Below, piece by piece: positions 1-7,955 of a DNA stretch of 31,127 bases (its first letter is position 1; each line of letters opens with the position of its first letter). The notes beneath the pieces were generated by a model that saw only the letters and a program-made list of their open reading frames with translations, was not told the DNA's origin and did not search any database. The position numbers and the translations under genes are program-made. Source of the stretch: Firmicutes bacterium UBA911 (GTDB lineage: Bacteria > Bacillota > Desulfotomaculia > Desulfotomaculales > Desulforudaceae); NCBI GenBank assembly GCA_002294005.1, contig DBEH01000055.1, positions 1 through 31,127 of the forward strand, written 5' to 3'.

Positions 1-929
1 GCCCCCACCCGCACCCCCGGCAGCCGCACGTCCGGCAGGTGCTCGAAGAAAGGCGCGGTCCGTTCCAGGAACTCCGGGCTGGTGCAGCCGATGCAGGGCG
101 TGTTGGCGCCCACGGGCCAATTCAGGTGCTCGCCGCACCACTGGCGGCTGGGGCAGTCGGCATGCGTCACCGGCCCCTTGCAGCCGATCTTGTAGAGGCA
201 CCAGGGCTCGCCGATCTCGGCGGCGAAAATGCCGCTTTCAAAATAGTGCCGCCGCTGGCAAAGGTTGTGGATCGTTTCGCCGTAGAACACCACCGGCCGG
301 TTCAGGGCGTCAAGCTCAGGAACCCCGTACCAGATCAGGTGGGCCAGCGTGCCCAGGATCCAATCGGGATGCGCCGGGCAGCCGGGCACGTTGATTACCG
401 GCCGGTCCACGACGGCCGACACGGGTTTGCTGCCGGTCGGGTTGGGGTGCGCCCCGAAGGGCAGCCCCCAGGTGGCGCAGGAGCCGACGGCGACCACGTG
501 CTTGGCGGCGGCGGCCAGTTCCACCACCGCGTCCCACGCCGTCCAGGGTTCCCCGTCCCCGCGCAGACCAATAATGGCGTACCGCCCCCCGGCCGCGGTC
601 GGTACCGTGCCCTCCACCACCAGGATGTACTCGCCCGGACGCTCGACAATGATCTGTTCCAGGACGGCAATGGTCTGGTGCCCCTTGGCCCCCATCAGGG
701 TGTTGGTCCAGTAGATATCCAGCAGTTCCCGCAAAACCGCCCCGAAATCCGGATGCCGGCTGTTCAGCGCGGACAGGATGTCCCCGTGGCAGGTGTTGGT
801 CTCCAGCCAGGCCAGGGGATGTTTTTCCGGACGTTCGGCAGCCGCGGCCGAAGGCGCGGGCGCGCGGATGTCCCCGGCCCGCAGCCCGCCCAGGGCCTCG
901 CCGGTCCCCGGAACACCAGTGTCCCGCAT
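1..929 (-). CDS. [NiFe] hydrogenase small subunit (partial, C-terminus outside window)
   Basis: This subunit carries the iron-sulfur relay that passes electrons to or from the [NiFe] site of the large subunit. About 309 residues are present and the frame runs off the left edge without a stop. Family motifs are seen in order: VVEGTVPTA, GSCATWG, PGCPAHPDWILG, then RRHYFESG followed by PWCLYKIGCKGP (the His+3Cys distal-cluster pattern), and DCPSRQW with NTPCIGC (medial cluster). The first proximal-cluster motif is unusual: NTCHGD at residues 45-50, so CxxD replaces the usual CxxC. No twin-arginine signal is visible, so a cytoplasmic location is likely. The start is ATG at 929, with AAGGAAG 7 nt upstream. 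The large subunit presumably lies beyond the left edge. Family certain; subgroup uncertain. Confidence 0.93.
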   Translation of the reverse strand, partial: MRDTGVPGTGEALGGLRAGDIRAPAPSAAAAERPEKHPLAWLETNTCHGDILSALNSRHPDFGAVLRELLDIYWTNTLMGAKGHQTIAVLEQIIVERPGEYILVVEGTVPTAAGGRYAIIGLRGDGEPWTAWDAVVELAAAAKHVVAVGSCATWGLPFGAHPNPTGSKPVSAVVDRPVINVPGCPAHPDWILGTLAHLIWYGVPELDALNRPVVFYGETIHNLCQRRHYFESGIFAAEIGEPWCLYKIGCKGPVTHADCPSRQWCGEHLNWPVGANTPCIGCTSPEFLERTAPFFEHLPDVRLPGVRVG

Positions 930-1119
930 CGGCAATCTTCCTTATCGTTTAAGAAAACATACTTCCCGACTAGTATTGTCCGAAACTCCGGGGCTATGCG
1001 AAGGGGATTTCGGATCGTGCATTGCCGCCGTCGGCCCGGGGAATGTTAGCCGTATCCAGGATGGGGGTTTGAAGGGGAAATGTGGTTCTCCAATAACCGT
1101 TTTCGGGGCGGGGTCTTTT

Positions 1120-2214
1120 ATGTCTAGCGGGCTGCCGCGGGTGGGTTTCGGCGAGGCCGTGGCGCTCCTCGTTGTTTTCCTCAGCATGAAGGTCCTGATC
1201 TCGCACCTGGCCCTGATCTTTCCGCTCGGGCTTTCGGCCTCCTGGATGATCCCCCTGATGCACCTGCCGGTGGGCCTGGTGGGCGCCGCGGTCATCGTGT
1301 GGCTCCTGAACCGGTTTCCCGGCCGGACCATCGTGGAGATCGGCGAGGAACTGGTGGGCCCGGTGGTGAACGGCTTCTTCACCCTTTTCTACTACGTTTT
1401 TTTCGTCATCTTCACCGCCCTCATCCTGCGCCAGTTCGCCGAATTTATGCTCACCGGTTTTCTGCCGGAGACGCCGCTCGGCGTCGCGGTGCCGGCCTTT
1501 GCGGCCGGCGCGGCCGCGATCGTATTCCTGGGGCTGGAGGCCCTGGCCCGGACGGCCCGGGTGTTGTTCTACCTTTTGGGGTTTAGTTTCGTGCTTTTGC
1601 TGCTTCTAACCTCGAACCTCTGGGCGCCGCACGGAATCATGCCGCTTTGGGGTCCCGGGGTACTGGCGCTCTCCTGGGCCGCATTTTCCACCCTGGGCGT
1701 GGGGGTGGAGATCTTCCTATTGGCCCTGCTGGCGCCTTATCTGCCGCGGGGCCGGGTGCTCGCCGCCGGCCTGGTCTCGGTGCTGGCGGCGGGCGCGGTC
1801 GTGGCGCTGGCCACCCTGGTTTCTCTCCTGGTATTCACCTACCCGGTGGTCCGGGAACCGGTGCTGCCGATGTTCGAGTTGGCGCGTGCCGTGCAGTGGG
1901 GGCGGTTCTTCGTGCGGATGGAAACCCTGTTCCTGCCGCTTTGGATCTTCTCGGCCCTGATCGGGCTGGCGGCGGCTCTTTACATTTGCACCGCCGTCGC
2001 CGCCCGGGCCTTAAAGCTCCCCTGCCACCGGCCGCTCATCCTCCCCACCTTGGTGTTGATCCTGGCCGGGGCCTTCACGCCGCCCAACTTCTCCACCGCC
2101 GTGGAAGTGGGCTTCGTCGTCACGGCCCAGTGGTCGTTCGTCCCCCTGGGAGCGATCATCGGCGTCCTGGTGGCGGCGGCTTGGCTGCGCAGCCGGCGGC
2201 AACGGCGAGAATAG
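1120..2214 (+). CDS. GerAB-type spore germination permease subunit
   Basis: This is the B subunit of a nutrient germinant receptor, an APC-superfamily-like inner-membrane protein of the spore that is thought to bind the germinant. The 364-residue product is almost entirely hydrophobic, with about ten membrane segments and an Arg-rich C-terminus (LRSRRQRRE), as in the GerAB/YndE family. The frame stays open upstream to 778, but that stretch reads as non-coding and overlaps the hydrogenase gene on the other strand, so I chose ATG 1120, just before the first membrane segment (GFGEAVALLVVFLS). Its ribosome site is only a G-rich run. Genes for the A and C subunits follow on the same strand, so B comes first here, not the usual A-B-C order. 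Confidence 0.88.
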   Translation: MSSGLPRVGFGEAVALLVVFLSMKVLISHLALIFPLGLSASWMIPLMHLPVGLVGAAVIVWLLNRFPGRTIVEIGEELVGPVVNGFFTLFYYVFFVIFTALILRQFAEFMLTGFLPETPLGVAVPAFAAGAAAIVFLGLEALARTARVLFYLLGFSFVLLLLLTSNLWAPHGIMPLWGPGVLALSWAAFSTLGVGVEIFLLALLAPYLPRGRVLAAGLVSVLAAGAVVALATLVSLLVFTYPVVREPVLPMFELARAVQWGRFFVRMETLFLPLWIFSALIGLAAALYICTAVAARALKLPCHRPLILPTLVLILAGAFTPPNFSTAVEVGFVVTAQWSFVPLGAIIGVLVAAAWLRSRRQRRE

Positions 2215-2414
2215 AATCCAGAATTCAGAATGAGAAAAGGAACCGGAATCAGCCGGCACTTAAGCCCGGCCGGTACCCAATTCACCGCAGCACCGCATTG
2301 TCCGGGCTCGGGACCAGAATTCTCTTGCCCGTCACATACTCGGTGCGGCGCGGGGAATGTTATCCTTGAAACCGCACGCGGCGCCGGAATCGGAGGGGCC
2401 AAGCGACGTGTTCT

Positions 2415-4208
2415 TTGCTGAAAACACTGAACCGGCTGCTGGTTTTCCGGGAGCCCGCGGTGCCCCGGTACGAATTTGAAGCTGGGCGTGAGGACCGGCC
2501 TTCGGCTCCGGCAGGAGGGCGGGCGCCGTCCGGAGCAAAAAAGCCGGCTGGCGGCGCTCCCGGGGACACCGCCGCGTTCGAGAAGAAACGGGCCGAGGGC
2601 CGGCGTCTGGACGCCATCCTGAAGGGAAACCGGCCGCTTTCCACCAGCCTGGACGAGAACGAGCGCCTGCTCAAAGAGATTTTCCGCGAACCCGGCAATA
2701 AGGACATTGTGTTCCGCCCCTTCTCCATCGGTACCGAACGGCCCCGGCGGGCGCTTTTGGTTTTCTTCGACGGGCCGGTCAACACCGACCGGCAAAACCT
2801 GTCCATCCTGCAGCCCCTGATGCTCTTCGCGGGCTTGCGCCCGGACCGGATCCCGGCGGAGCGGGGTGAACCGGGGCCTGCCGGCCAAGAGGCGCGGGAA
2901 GAGCTGGCCAAAAGAATCCGCGAAGCGCTCCTCCCCGGGAACGAGGTCAGCCCGGCGGGCACCGTCCGGGAGGTGGTGGAGGACGTGTTGAACGCCAACA
3001 CCGCCCTCCTGGTCGACGGGCTGGACACCGCCCTCCTGATCGAAACCAAGGCCTGGGCCACCCGGGGGGTGGGGACGCCGCAGGTGGAGGCGGTGATCCG
3101 GGGCCCCCAGGAGGCGTTCACCGAACAGATCCGGATCAACATAACCCTGATCCGGAAAACCCTGCGCCGCTCGAGCCTGGTGACCGAGTTCCTCCCCGTG
3201 GGCCGGATAAGCCCGCTGCAGTGCGCCGTGATGTACCTGGACGACGTCGCCAACCCCGCCCTGGTGGCCGAGGTGAAGCGCCGCCTGAAGTCCGTCGGGG
3301 CCGACTACGTGAACGAATCCGGGATCCTGGAACAGTTCATCGAGGACATGCCCGGCGCCCCGGCCCCGCAAACCCTGGCCACCGAACGCCCCGACCGGGT
3401 GGTTGCCGGCCTGGTGGAGGGGCGGGTGGCCATTATGGTGGACGGCAACCCCTGGGCGCTGATCGTCCCTGCCACCTTCTTCTCCCTGATGCAGGCGGCT
3501 GAGGACGCCTACAACCGGTGGCCGCCAGGGACCTTCACGCGTTTGATTCGCTACGTCGGCCTGGGACTGGCCCTGCTGTTGCCGGGGGCATACGTCGCCA
3601 TTATCACCCACCACCCCGAGTTCATCCCCACCGACCTGCTGCTCGCCTTCGCCGGCGCGCGGGAACCGGTGCCCTTCCCGACGGCGGTGGAGGTGTTGCT
3701 GATGGAAGCGGCGTTCGAACTGATCCGGGAGGCCGGGGTGCGCATCCCGGGCACGGTGGGCACCACCCTGGGAATCGTCGGCGCCCTGATCCTGGGCCAG
3801 GCGGCGGTGGCCGCGAATATCGTCAGCCCGATCCTGATTATTATCGTCGCCCTGACCGCACTCGGCTCGTTCACCATCCCGAACTACCCCTTCTCCAACA
3901 CCATTCGGATGTACCGTTTTTTTTACATCGCCTTGGGCACGGTGCTGGGTCTCTTCGGAATCCTGGTCGGGCTTTTCGTGCACCTGGCCCTCCTGGCGCG
4001 CATGACCTCGTTTGGGGTGCCCTTCCTGGCCCCGGTGGCCCCCGTGACCCGAAGCGCGCCCGACTACCTGTGGCGGGGGCCGGCCTGGGAACAGGAAGAG
4101 CGGCCGGACTACCTGGACCCGTTGCGGCGGCGACGGCAACCCCGCATCAGCCGGGGCTGGACGCAGCGCCGCACCGGTAAGGGGGACGACCGGCCGGACG
4201 GCCGGTGA
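2415..4208 (+). CDS. GerAA-type spore germination protein subunit A
   Basis: This is the A subunit of the germinant receptor. A large N-terminal soluble domain is followed by four to five membrane helices from about residue 375 on. Typical GerA-family stretches are visible: ILKGNRPLSTSLDENERLLK near residue 70, LLVDGLDTALLIETKAW near 200, and PTAVEVLLMEAAFELIREAG with RIPGTVGTTLGIVGALILGQ in the membrane part. At 597 residues it is somewhat longer than the usual ~500, because of a low-complexity Gly/Ala/Arg-rich N-terminal segment (residues about 20-60). No ATG fits. The likely start is TTG 2415, with GGAGGGG about 17 nt upstream, so the start is uncertain. It lies 200 bp after the B subunit and 42 bp before the C subunit. 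Confidence 0.9.
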   Translation: MLKTLNRLLVFREPAVPRYEFEAGREDRPSAPAGGRAPSGAKKPAGGAPGDTAAFEKKRAEGRRLDAILKGNRPLSTSLDENERLLKEIFREPGNKDIVFRPFSIGTERPRRALLVFFDGPVNTDRQNLSILQPLMLFAGLRPDRIPAERGEPGPAGQEAREELAKRIREALLPGNEVSPAGTVREVVEDVLNANTALLVDGLDTALLIETKAWATRGVGTPQVEAVIRGPQEAFTEQIRINITLIRKTLRRSSLVTEFLPVGRISPLQCAVMYLDDVANPALVAEVKRRLKSVGADYVNESGILEQFIEDMPGAPAPQTLATERPDRVVAGLVEGRVAIMVDGNPWALIVPATFFSLMQAAEDAYNRWPPGTFTRLIRYVGLGLALLLPGAYVAIITHHPEFIPTDLLLAFAGAREPVPFPTAVEVLLMEAAFELIREAGVRIPGTVGTTLGIVGALILGQAAVAANIVSPILIIIVALTALGSFTIPNYPFSNTIRMYRFFYIALGTVLGLFGILVGLFVHLALLARMTSFGVPFLAPVAPVTRSAPDYLWRGPAWEQEERPDYLDPLRRRRQPRISRGWTQRRTGKGDDRPDGR

Positions 4209-4250
4209 GCGTTTGCCGCCGGAACCAAAGGCGAAGGAGGCGGGAGGACC

Positions 4251-5486
4251 ATGCGGCGGGTACTGACAAGCTTCGTTCTGATCCTGATGATCCTGTGCCT
4301 GCCCGGCTGTTGGGATTACCGGGAGCTGGACGAAACGGCCTGGGTGACGGCGATCGGCCTGGACCGGGGCCGGGAAAACGTCCTCACGGTCACCCTGCAG
4401 ATCGCTGTGGCGCGGAACATCGCCCCCGCCCCCGGGGGGGGCGGCGGTGGGGGCGGCGAGGGGCTGGTCGTGACCTCCATGGAGGCGCCCAGCCTCTTAA
4501 GCGCCCTGGAGTTCACCCACGCCTGGATCGACTGCCGGGTCGACCTGTCCCACACCAAGGTGTTTATCGTCGGCCGCGAACTGGCCGAAAGCGACTTTAC
4601 CGCTTTCATAATGCCGCTGGCCCGGTTTCCGGAGTTCCGGCCGACCGTCGGGGTGTTGGTGGCGAACGGCCGGGCGGAGAACGTGCTGCGGGAGGCCGAC
4701 CCGGTCCTGGAGCTCAGCCCGGGCAAGTTATGGGACCAGATGACCGGGGCCTGGGCCGCCACCGAGTTCATTCCCCGGTCTGACTTCCGGCGGGTTTATA
4801 TCGACACCGGTTCTCCCGGGGCGGCGGGCCTGGCCGCCCTGATCGGCGTGGAGCGGGAGAAAGAGGGCCCGCCCGATCCTTCACACAAGGCCAAGGGAGT
4901 CCACATGGCCGGGACCATCCCCCGGCGGGGCGGGCAGAAGATCGAAGTGATGGGTGCGGCCGTGATCGAGGGCGATAGAATGGTTGGGGTGTTAAACGGG
5001 GACGAGACCGGGGTGGCGAAGATGGTGCGGGGTACCTTCCGGGAAATGATCAAGACGGTGCCCGACCCGCGGCACCCCGGCCGGTTTCTCACGGTCCGGG
5101 TTTACCCGCGTGAGCCGCCGGCGGTTGACGTCCGGATCGGAGCGGACGGAATGCCCCGGGTGGCGGTGTTGATCCCGCTGGAGGGGAGCATCCTGGGTAT
5201 TCAGAGCGGAGAACACTACGAACGGCCGGAAAGGGTGCACCAGGTGGAACGGGCGGTGGAAAAAAGCCTTATGACCGACGCCCGCGCCGCCCTGGACAAG
5301 GCCCAGCACGAGTTCGGCGCCGACTTTTTCGCCCTGGGCTACCACGCCAAGCAGCGCTTCCCCACCTGGCAGGCGTGGGAGGAGTTTGCCTGGGACGAGA
5401 AGTTCCCGGACGCCGAGATCAGCTTCGACTTCGACTTCAAAGTGCGGCGCATCGGCATCTTGCGCGAGACGGTGCTGTGGCGCTAG
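4251..5486 (+). CDS. GerAC-type germination receptor lipoprotein (Ger(x)C family)
   Basis: This is the C subunit of the germinant receptor, a lipoprotein on the outer face of the spore inner membrane. The N-terminus is a lipoprotein signal: MRR, a hydrophobic core, then the lipobox LPGC (Cys at about residue 20), followed by the hallmark GCWDYRELDE. The product is 411 residues, the family's usual length. An eight-glycine run sits near residue 65, encoded by a G-rich tract at about 4434-4460 that is a risk for slippage or sequencing error. ATG 4251 follows GGAGG/GGGAGGACC. It is probably co-transcribed with the A subunit gene and with the small gene that follows. Confidence 0.92.
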   Translation: MRRVLTSFVLILMILCLPGCWDYRELDETAWVTAIGLDRGRENVLTVTLQIAVARNIAPAPGGGGGGGGEGLVVTSMEAPSLLSALEFTHAWIDCRVDLSHTKVFIVGRELAESDFTAFIMPLARFPEFRPTVGVLVANGRAENVLREADPVLELSPGKLWDQMTGAWAATEFIPRSDFRRVYIDTGSPGAAGLAALIGVEREKEGPPDPSHKAKGVHMAGTIPRRGGQKIEVMGAAVIEGDRMVGVLNGDETGVAKMVRGTFREMIKTVPDPRHPGRFLTVRVYPREPPAVDVRIGADGMPRVAVLIPLEGSILGIQSGEHYERPERVHQVERAVEKSLMTDARAALDKAQHEFGADFFALGYHAKQRFPTWQAWEEFAWDEKFPDAEISFDFDFKVRRIGILRETVLWR

Positions 5487-5549
5487 CAAGATCTTCAAAC
5501 CAGGGGGAATCCGGAACCGGGTGGCGACCGGAACGAAGGAGTGAGCGTT

Positions 5550-5720
5550 TTGTTGATCAAGGTGCTGATCATGGTGGTGGTGCTCGGCATCGCGATGCAC
5601 ACGGCGAGCTACGGTCTGTGGGCGTTGCGCAAGGGAAACCGGCGGGGCGCTTTCGGGACCTTCGCCCTCGCGGGTGCGGCGGTGCTGGCGCCGCCCGCGG
5701 TCTGGCTCTTTGCCGCGTAG
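5550..5720 (+). CDS. Small two-helix membrane protein at the end of the germination cluster
   Basis: A short frame of 56 codons starts MLIKVLIMVVVLGIAMH and ends AVWLFAA. Two hydrophobic stretches are joined by a basic loop (LRKGNRRG), so both ends probably face the same side. The start is TTG 5550, with AAGGAG at 5536-5541 and 8 nt spacing; an in-frame GTG at 5541 overlaps that site and is unlikely. The gene begins 63 bp after the C-subunit gene on the same strand. I do not recognise the family. Position suggests an accessory subunit of the germinant receptor, but that is inference. Confidence 0.6.
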   Translation: MLIKVLIMVVVLGIAMHTASYGLWALRKGNRRGAFGTFALAGAAVLAPPAVWLFAA

Positions 5721-5766
5721 GGGTCCGCCCGAAAAAGACAAGCCCCTCTTCCGGGGGGCCTATCAG

Positions 5767-5817
5767 CCCGGGTGCAAAGGGGGCTCTGTCCCCCTGGGGG
5801 TGCAAAGGGAGCCGTCC
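5767..5817. repeat. GGGGACAG-family repeat, copy 1
   Basis: This lies between the convergent ends of the small membrane protein (5720) and the minus-strand gene at 5844. It holds two direct copies of GGGTGCAAAGGG, at 5770-5781 and 5798-5809, with GGGGGCTCTGTCCCCC, an inverted repeat, between them. It resembles the repeats at 11163-11282, 11897-11949 and 20570-20610. It may act as a bidirectional transcription terminator. Confidence 0.5.
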
Positions 5818-5843
5818 CGTTAGTGCTGGGAGCCGGTGCGGTG

Positions 5844-6098
5844 CTAGTCGTCCAGCGAGAACAGCCAACGGACGATCATGTTTCCGGTGGCGAGGATGAG
5901 GCAGGTAAAAATACCCACCAGCAGGGACGCCATGAAAGGCGGCGCGGGAAAGTCCTCCAGGGCGTTTAAGTAAAAGAACGAAAACATGACGGCGCCGGTC
6001 GCGACAACTCCGAAAAACGTGACGTAAGTCATTTCCCGGAAGCCGATGTCCGATTTCGCGAAGGGTTCCACCTTGGAGTCCTCGTGATGATGCGCCAA
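5844..6098 (-). CDS. Small membrane protein of unknown function
   Basis: The 84-residue product starts with a His- and Glu-rich soluble segment (MAHHHEDSKVEPFAKSD), followed by two membrane helices (about residues 25-45 and 57-80). It ends in LFSLDD. The start is TTG 6098, with AAGGAGAGGTG about 10 nt upstream. A good promoter and two direct-repeat operator candidates lie upstream. The His-rich leader could bind metal, but nothing in the sequence proves it. I do not recognise the family. The next minus-strand gene upstream encodes a universal stress protein, but it is separated by a hairpin, so this is probably its own transcript. Confidence 0.7.
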   Translation of the reverse strand: MAHHHEDSKVEPFAKSDIGFREMTYVTFFGVVATGAVMFSFFYLNALEDFPAPPFMASLLVGIFTCLILATGNMIVRWLFSLDD

Positions 6099-6147
6099 GT
6101 TCTCACCTCTCCTTGTTTTTGCAGACTAGCGTGGTTCTTTTTCATAC

Positions 6148-6177
6148 ACCTTACCAAATAATCGGCGGACAAGTCAA
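6148..6177 (-). promoter_or_regulatory. Sigma-A-like promoter for the small membrane protein gene
   Basis: Read on the minus strand, TTGACT (6177-6172) and TAAGGT (6153-6148) are separated by 18 bp. Transcription would start about 45 bp before the TTG start at 6098. Confidence 0.45.
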
Positions 6178-6185
6178 CCCCATCA

Positions 6186-6215
6186 CGCGAGTTAACTTGT
6201 CATTCGCGAGTTAAC
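6186..6215 (-). promoter_or_regulatory. Tandem 11-bp direct repeat, candidate activator site
   Basis: GTTAACTCGCG occurs twice on the minus strand (6215-6205 and 6196-6186), with a period of 19 bp, and ends 8 bp upstream of the -35 hexamer. Two same-orientation sites about two helical turns apart just upstream of -35 are typical of an activator binding region. The regulator is unknown. Confidence 0.45.
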
Positions 6216-6253
6216 ATTGCTCATGCGGCCGGGAAAGGCGGAGAAGTTGGGAC

Positions 6254-6278
6254 GGCCCCGGGTTTTTTGCCCGGGGCC
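6254..6278 (-). terminator. GC-rich hairpin downstream of the universal stress protein gene
   Basis: GGCCCCGGG (6254-6262) pairs perfectly with CCCGGGGCC (6270-6278) around a 7-nt loop. It begins 11 bp beyond the stop of the stress protein gene. No clear T-run follows on the minus strand, so termination efficiency is uncertain. Confidence 0.5.
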
Positions 6279-6289
6279 GAAATCCCCTG

Positions 6290-6715
6290 CTACTTTACCA
6301 GGAGCACGGGGCAGGGGGCGCGGCCGACCACTTTCTGCACGACGCTGCCAATCACCCAGGCGCTGAGGGCCCCCGCACCGCGGGTACCCATGATGATCAG
6401 CTCGAAACCTTCCTGCTCGGCGTACTTGGCGATCTCTGCCCCGGCGTCACCGCTCCGGTAGACCACTTGGGCTTTCAGGTCGGCGTCCTCAAAGAGGGCG
6501 AGCGTCGCCGCCGCGAGCCTCTCCGCTTCCCTGTCCATCAACTGCCGGTAAGTTTCGGCGGAAAGCCACGGTTCGCCGCTCACGATCGGCGGGGGGTAGA
6601 CGTATATGATCTCCACCTCGGCCGGCTGAACACCCCGGGCGAACTCCACGGCCAGATTCGCGGCCTTCATCGCGTTGTCGGAACCGTCCGTCGGCACCAG
6701 AATCTTGTTGAACAC
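6290..6715 (-). CDS. Universal stress protein, UspA family
   Basis: This is a cytoplasmic nucleotide-binding stress protein of 141 residues, the usual single-domain length. It starts MFNKILVPTDGSDNA, the typical first beta strand and Asp. Near the end it carries GTRGAG...IGS, the G-x2-G-x9-G-S ATP-binding signature, followed by the usual C-terminal strand CPVLLVK. The start is GTG 6715, with GGGAGGG about 6 nt upstream. A consensus promoter lies 190 bp upstream, leaving a long untranslated leader. It is transcribed away from the diadenylate cyclase gene. The stimulus it responds to cannot be told from sequence. Confidence 0.93.
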   Translation of the reverse strand: MFNKILVPTDGSDNAMKAANLAVEFARGVQPAEVEIIYVYPPPIVSGEPWLSAETYRQLMDREAERLAAATLALFEDADLKAQVVYRSGDAGAEIAKYAEQEGFELIIMGTRGAGALSAWVIGSVVQKVVGRAPCPVLLVK

Positions 6716-7081
6716 GGCTATCCCTCCCCAATTAATTAAAGAACCTTACATCCCCCGTGGAATTCCGCGAGGCGCGAGCATACCGTTTGTGGTCCCACCG
6801 CCCTTCTGTGTTCGGCGCGCGCCGATCGTTGCCGGTAGTGTCACCGTGGCGGCACAGCGCTCTGGTGCGGGAACCGCCGCACGGAACCACCTGCCCTTGT
6901 GCTTATGTTAGCAAGACCGCACGGTGATGTCAATTGCTTCCTGGATATTCACGACCGAGAAATCATGTTCAATCAAAGGGAAGGGCAATTGCGGCTGTCG
7001 ATTCGTGTCGCGGCTTATCCGTCAAAGAGAGGAAACGGCTTTTTCCCTGTCGAATTCTGAATATAAGAACCGGTTGGGGGG
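6716..7081. other. Divergent intergenic region between uspA-like gene and cdaA
   Basis: This 366-bp gap holds the long leader and promoter of the stress protein gene (minus strand). I found no convincing coding frame. Reading rightward, no strong -35/-10 pair was found for cdaA, though an A/T-rich segment (GAATATAAG near 7060) precedes it. No recognisable riboswitch was found. Confidence 0.5.
6905..6933 (-). promoter_or_regulatory. Sigma-A promoter for the universal stress protein gene
   Basis: On the minus strand, consensus TTGACA (6933-6928) and TAACAT (6910-6905) are separated by exactly 17 bp. It lies about 190 bp upstream of the GTG start at 6715. Confidence 0.6.
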
Positions 7082-7927
7082 GTGAGCCCATCGGCGCCGG
7101 TCGAACTGCCTCCGCTGGCGGCGTACGTGCTGGACGGGTTGCTGATCCTGCTGATCGCCTATAAAATCTTCACCCTGGTCCGTGGCACCCAGGCCGTCCG
7201 GCTGATTAAAGGCCTGGTGGTCCTGGCGGCGCTGACTGCGGTGGCCCAACTGCTGCAACTGCCGCTTTTGTCCTGGACGCTGGAGAAAATCTGGACGATG
7301 GCCTTCGTGGCCCTGCCGGTCATCTTCTGGCCGGAATTGCGCCTGTTGCTGGACAAGCTGGGCCGGGGCCGTCCCTTCGGCCGGCTGGTGCCGGGCAGCT
7401 CGCCGCTTAAGGCGCTGGTGGGTGAAATCGCGGCCGCCGCCGAGACTATGTCGCGCGACCGCCTGGGCGCGCTGATCGTGATCGAGCGGGAAACGGGGCT
7501 GAAAGAATACGTGCAGACGGGCACCCCTTTGGACGCCCTGGTTTCCCGGCTCCTCCTGCTCCAACTGTTCGCCAAGAATACGCCCCTGCACGACGGGGCG
7601 GTGATCATCAAGGGCAACCGGGTCGTGGCGGCCGGCTGTTACCTGCCCTTGAGTCTCGACGAAAGGTTGGCCCGGGAGCTGGGGACCCGCCACCGGGCCG
7701 GGATCGGCCTCAGCGAGCTGACCGACGCCCTGGCAGTGATCGTCTCCGAAGAGACCGGGACCATCTCCCTGGCCGAAAACGGCGCGCTGACCCGCTGTCT
7801 GGATGCGGCGGCGCTGGCGGATTTGCTGGAAACGCGCCTGGCGGTGGAATTCCGCTTCTCTTGGCGGGTTTGGGAATGGGAGACCCCAAAAAAGAGAAAG
7901 AAGAACGAGGAACCATCCTCGGTGTAG
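7082..7927 (+). CDS. cdaA: Membrane diadenylate cyclase (CdaA/DacA family)
   Basis: The enzyme makes cyclic di-AMP from two ATP. The 281-residue product has three N-terminal membrane helices (about residues 10-80) and then a DAC catalytic domain. The two catalytic signatures are present: LHDGAVII near residue 170 (DGA) and GTRHRAGIG near residue 203 (RHR). SEETGTISLAENG follows, as in the family. The C-terminus is Lys-rich (TPKKRKKNEE). The start is GTG 7082, behind a run of G residues; this is uncertain because the ribosome site is very close. In most Firmicutes cdaA is followed by cdaR and glmM; here the next gene is on the opposite strand, so those partners are absent from this locus. Confidence 0.93.
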   Translation: MSPSAPVELPPLAAYVLDGLLILLIAYKIFTLVRGTQAVRLIKGLVVLAALTAVAQLLQLPLLSWTLEKIWTMAFVALPVIFWPELRLLLDKLGRGRPFGRLVPGSSPLKALVGEIAAAAETMSRDRLGALIVIERETGLKEYVQTGTPLDALVSRLLLLQLFAKNTPLHDGAVIIKGNRVVAAGCYLPLSLDERLARELGTRHRAGIGLSELTDALAVIVSEETGTISLAENGALTRCLDAAALADLLETRLAVEFRFSWRVWEWETPKKRKKNEEPSSV

Positions 7928-7955
7928 GCGGTGGGCTCGTCCCCGTGTGTCAACT

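Noticed and set aside
955..965. Sigma-G-type -10 (CATACT) upstream of both ger B and ger A (also near 2335)
   Set aside because: The hexamers match, but no acceptable -35 lies at the right distance in either case, so I do not claim promoters.
778..1119. N-terminal extension of the GerAB gene
   Set aside because: The extension overlaps the start of the hydrogenase gene and looks non-coding (Pro/Arg/Ser-rich). The family begins near residue 1 of the 1120 start.
1980..4139. Very long open frame on the minus strand opposite the germination genes
   Set aside because: It reads as Gly/Arg/His/Gln-rich low-complexity sequence with no family match. The plus strand clearly encodes GerAA and GerAB there. 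GC-rich codon bias creates such shadows.
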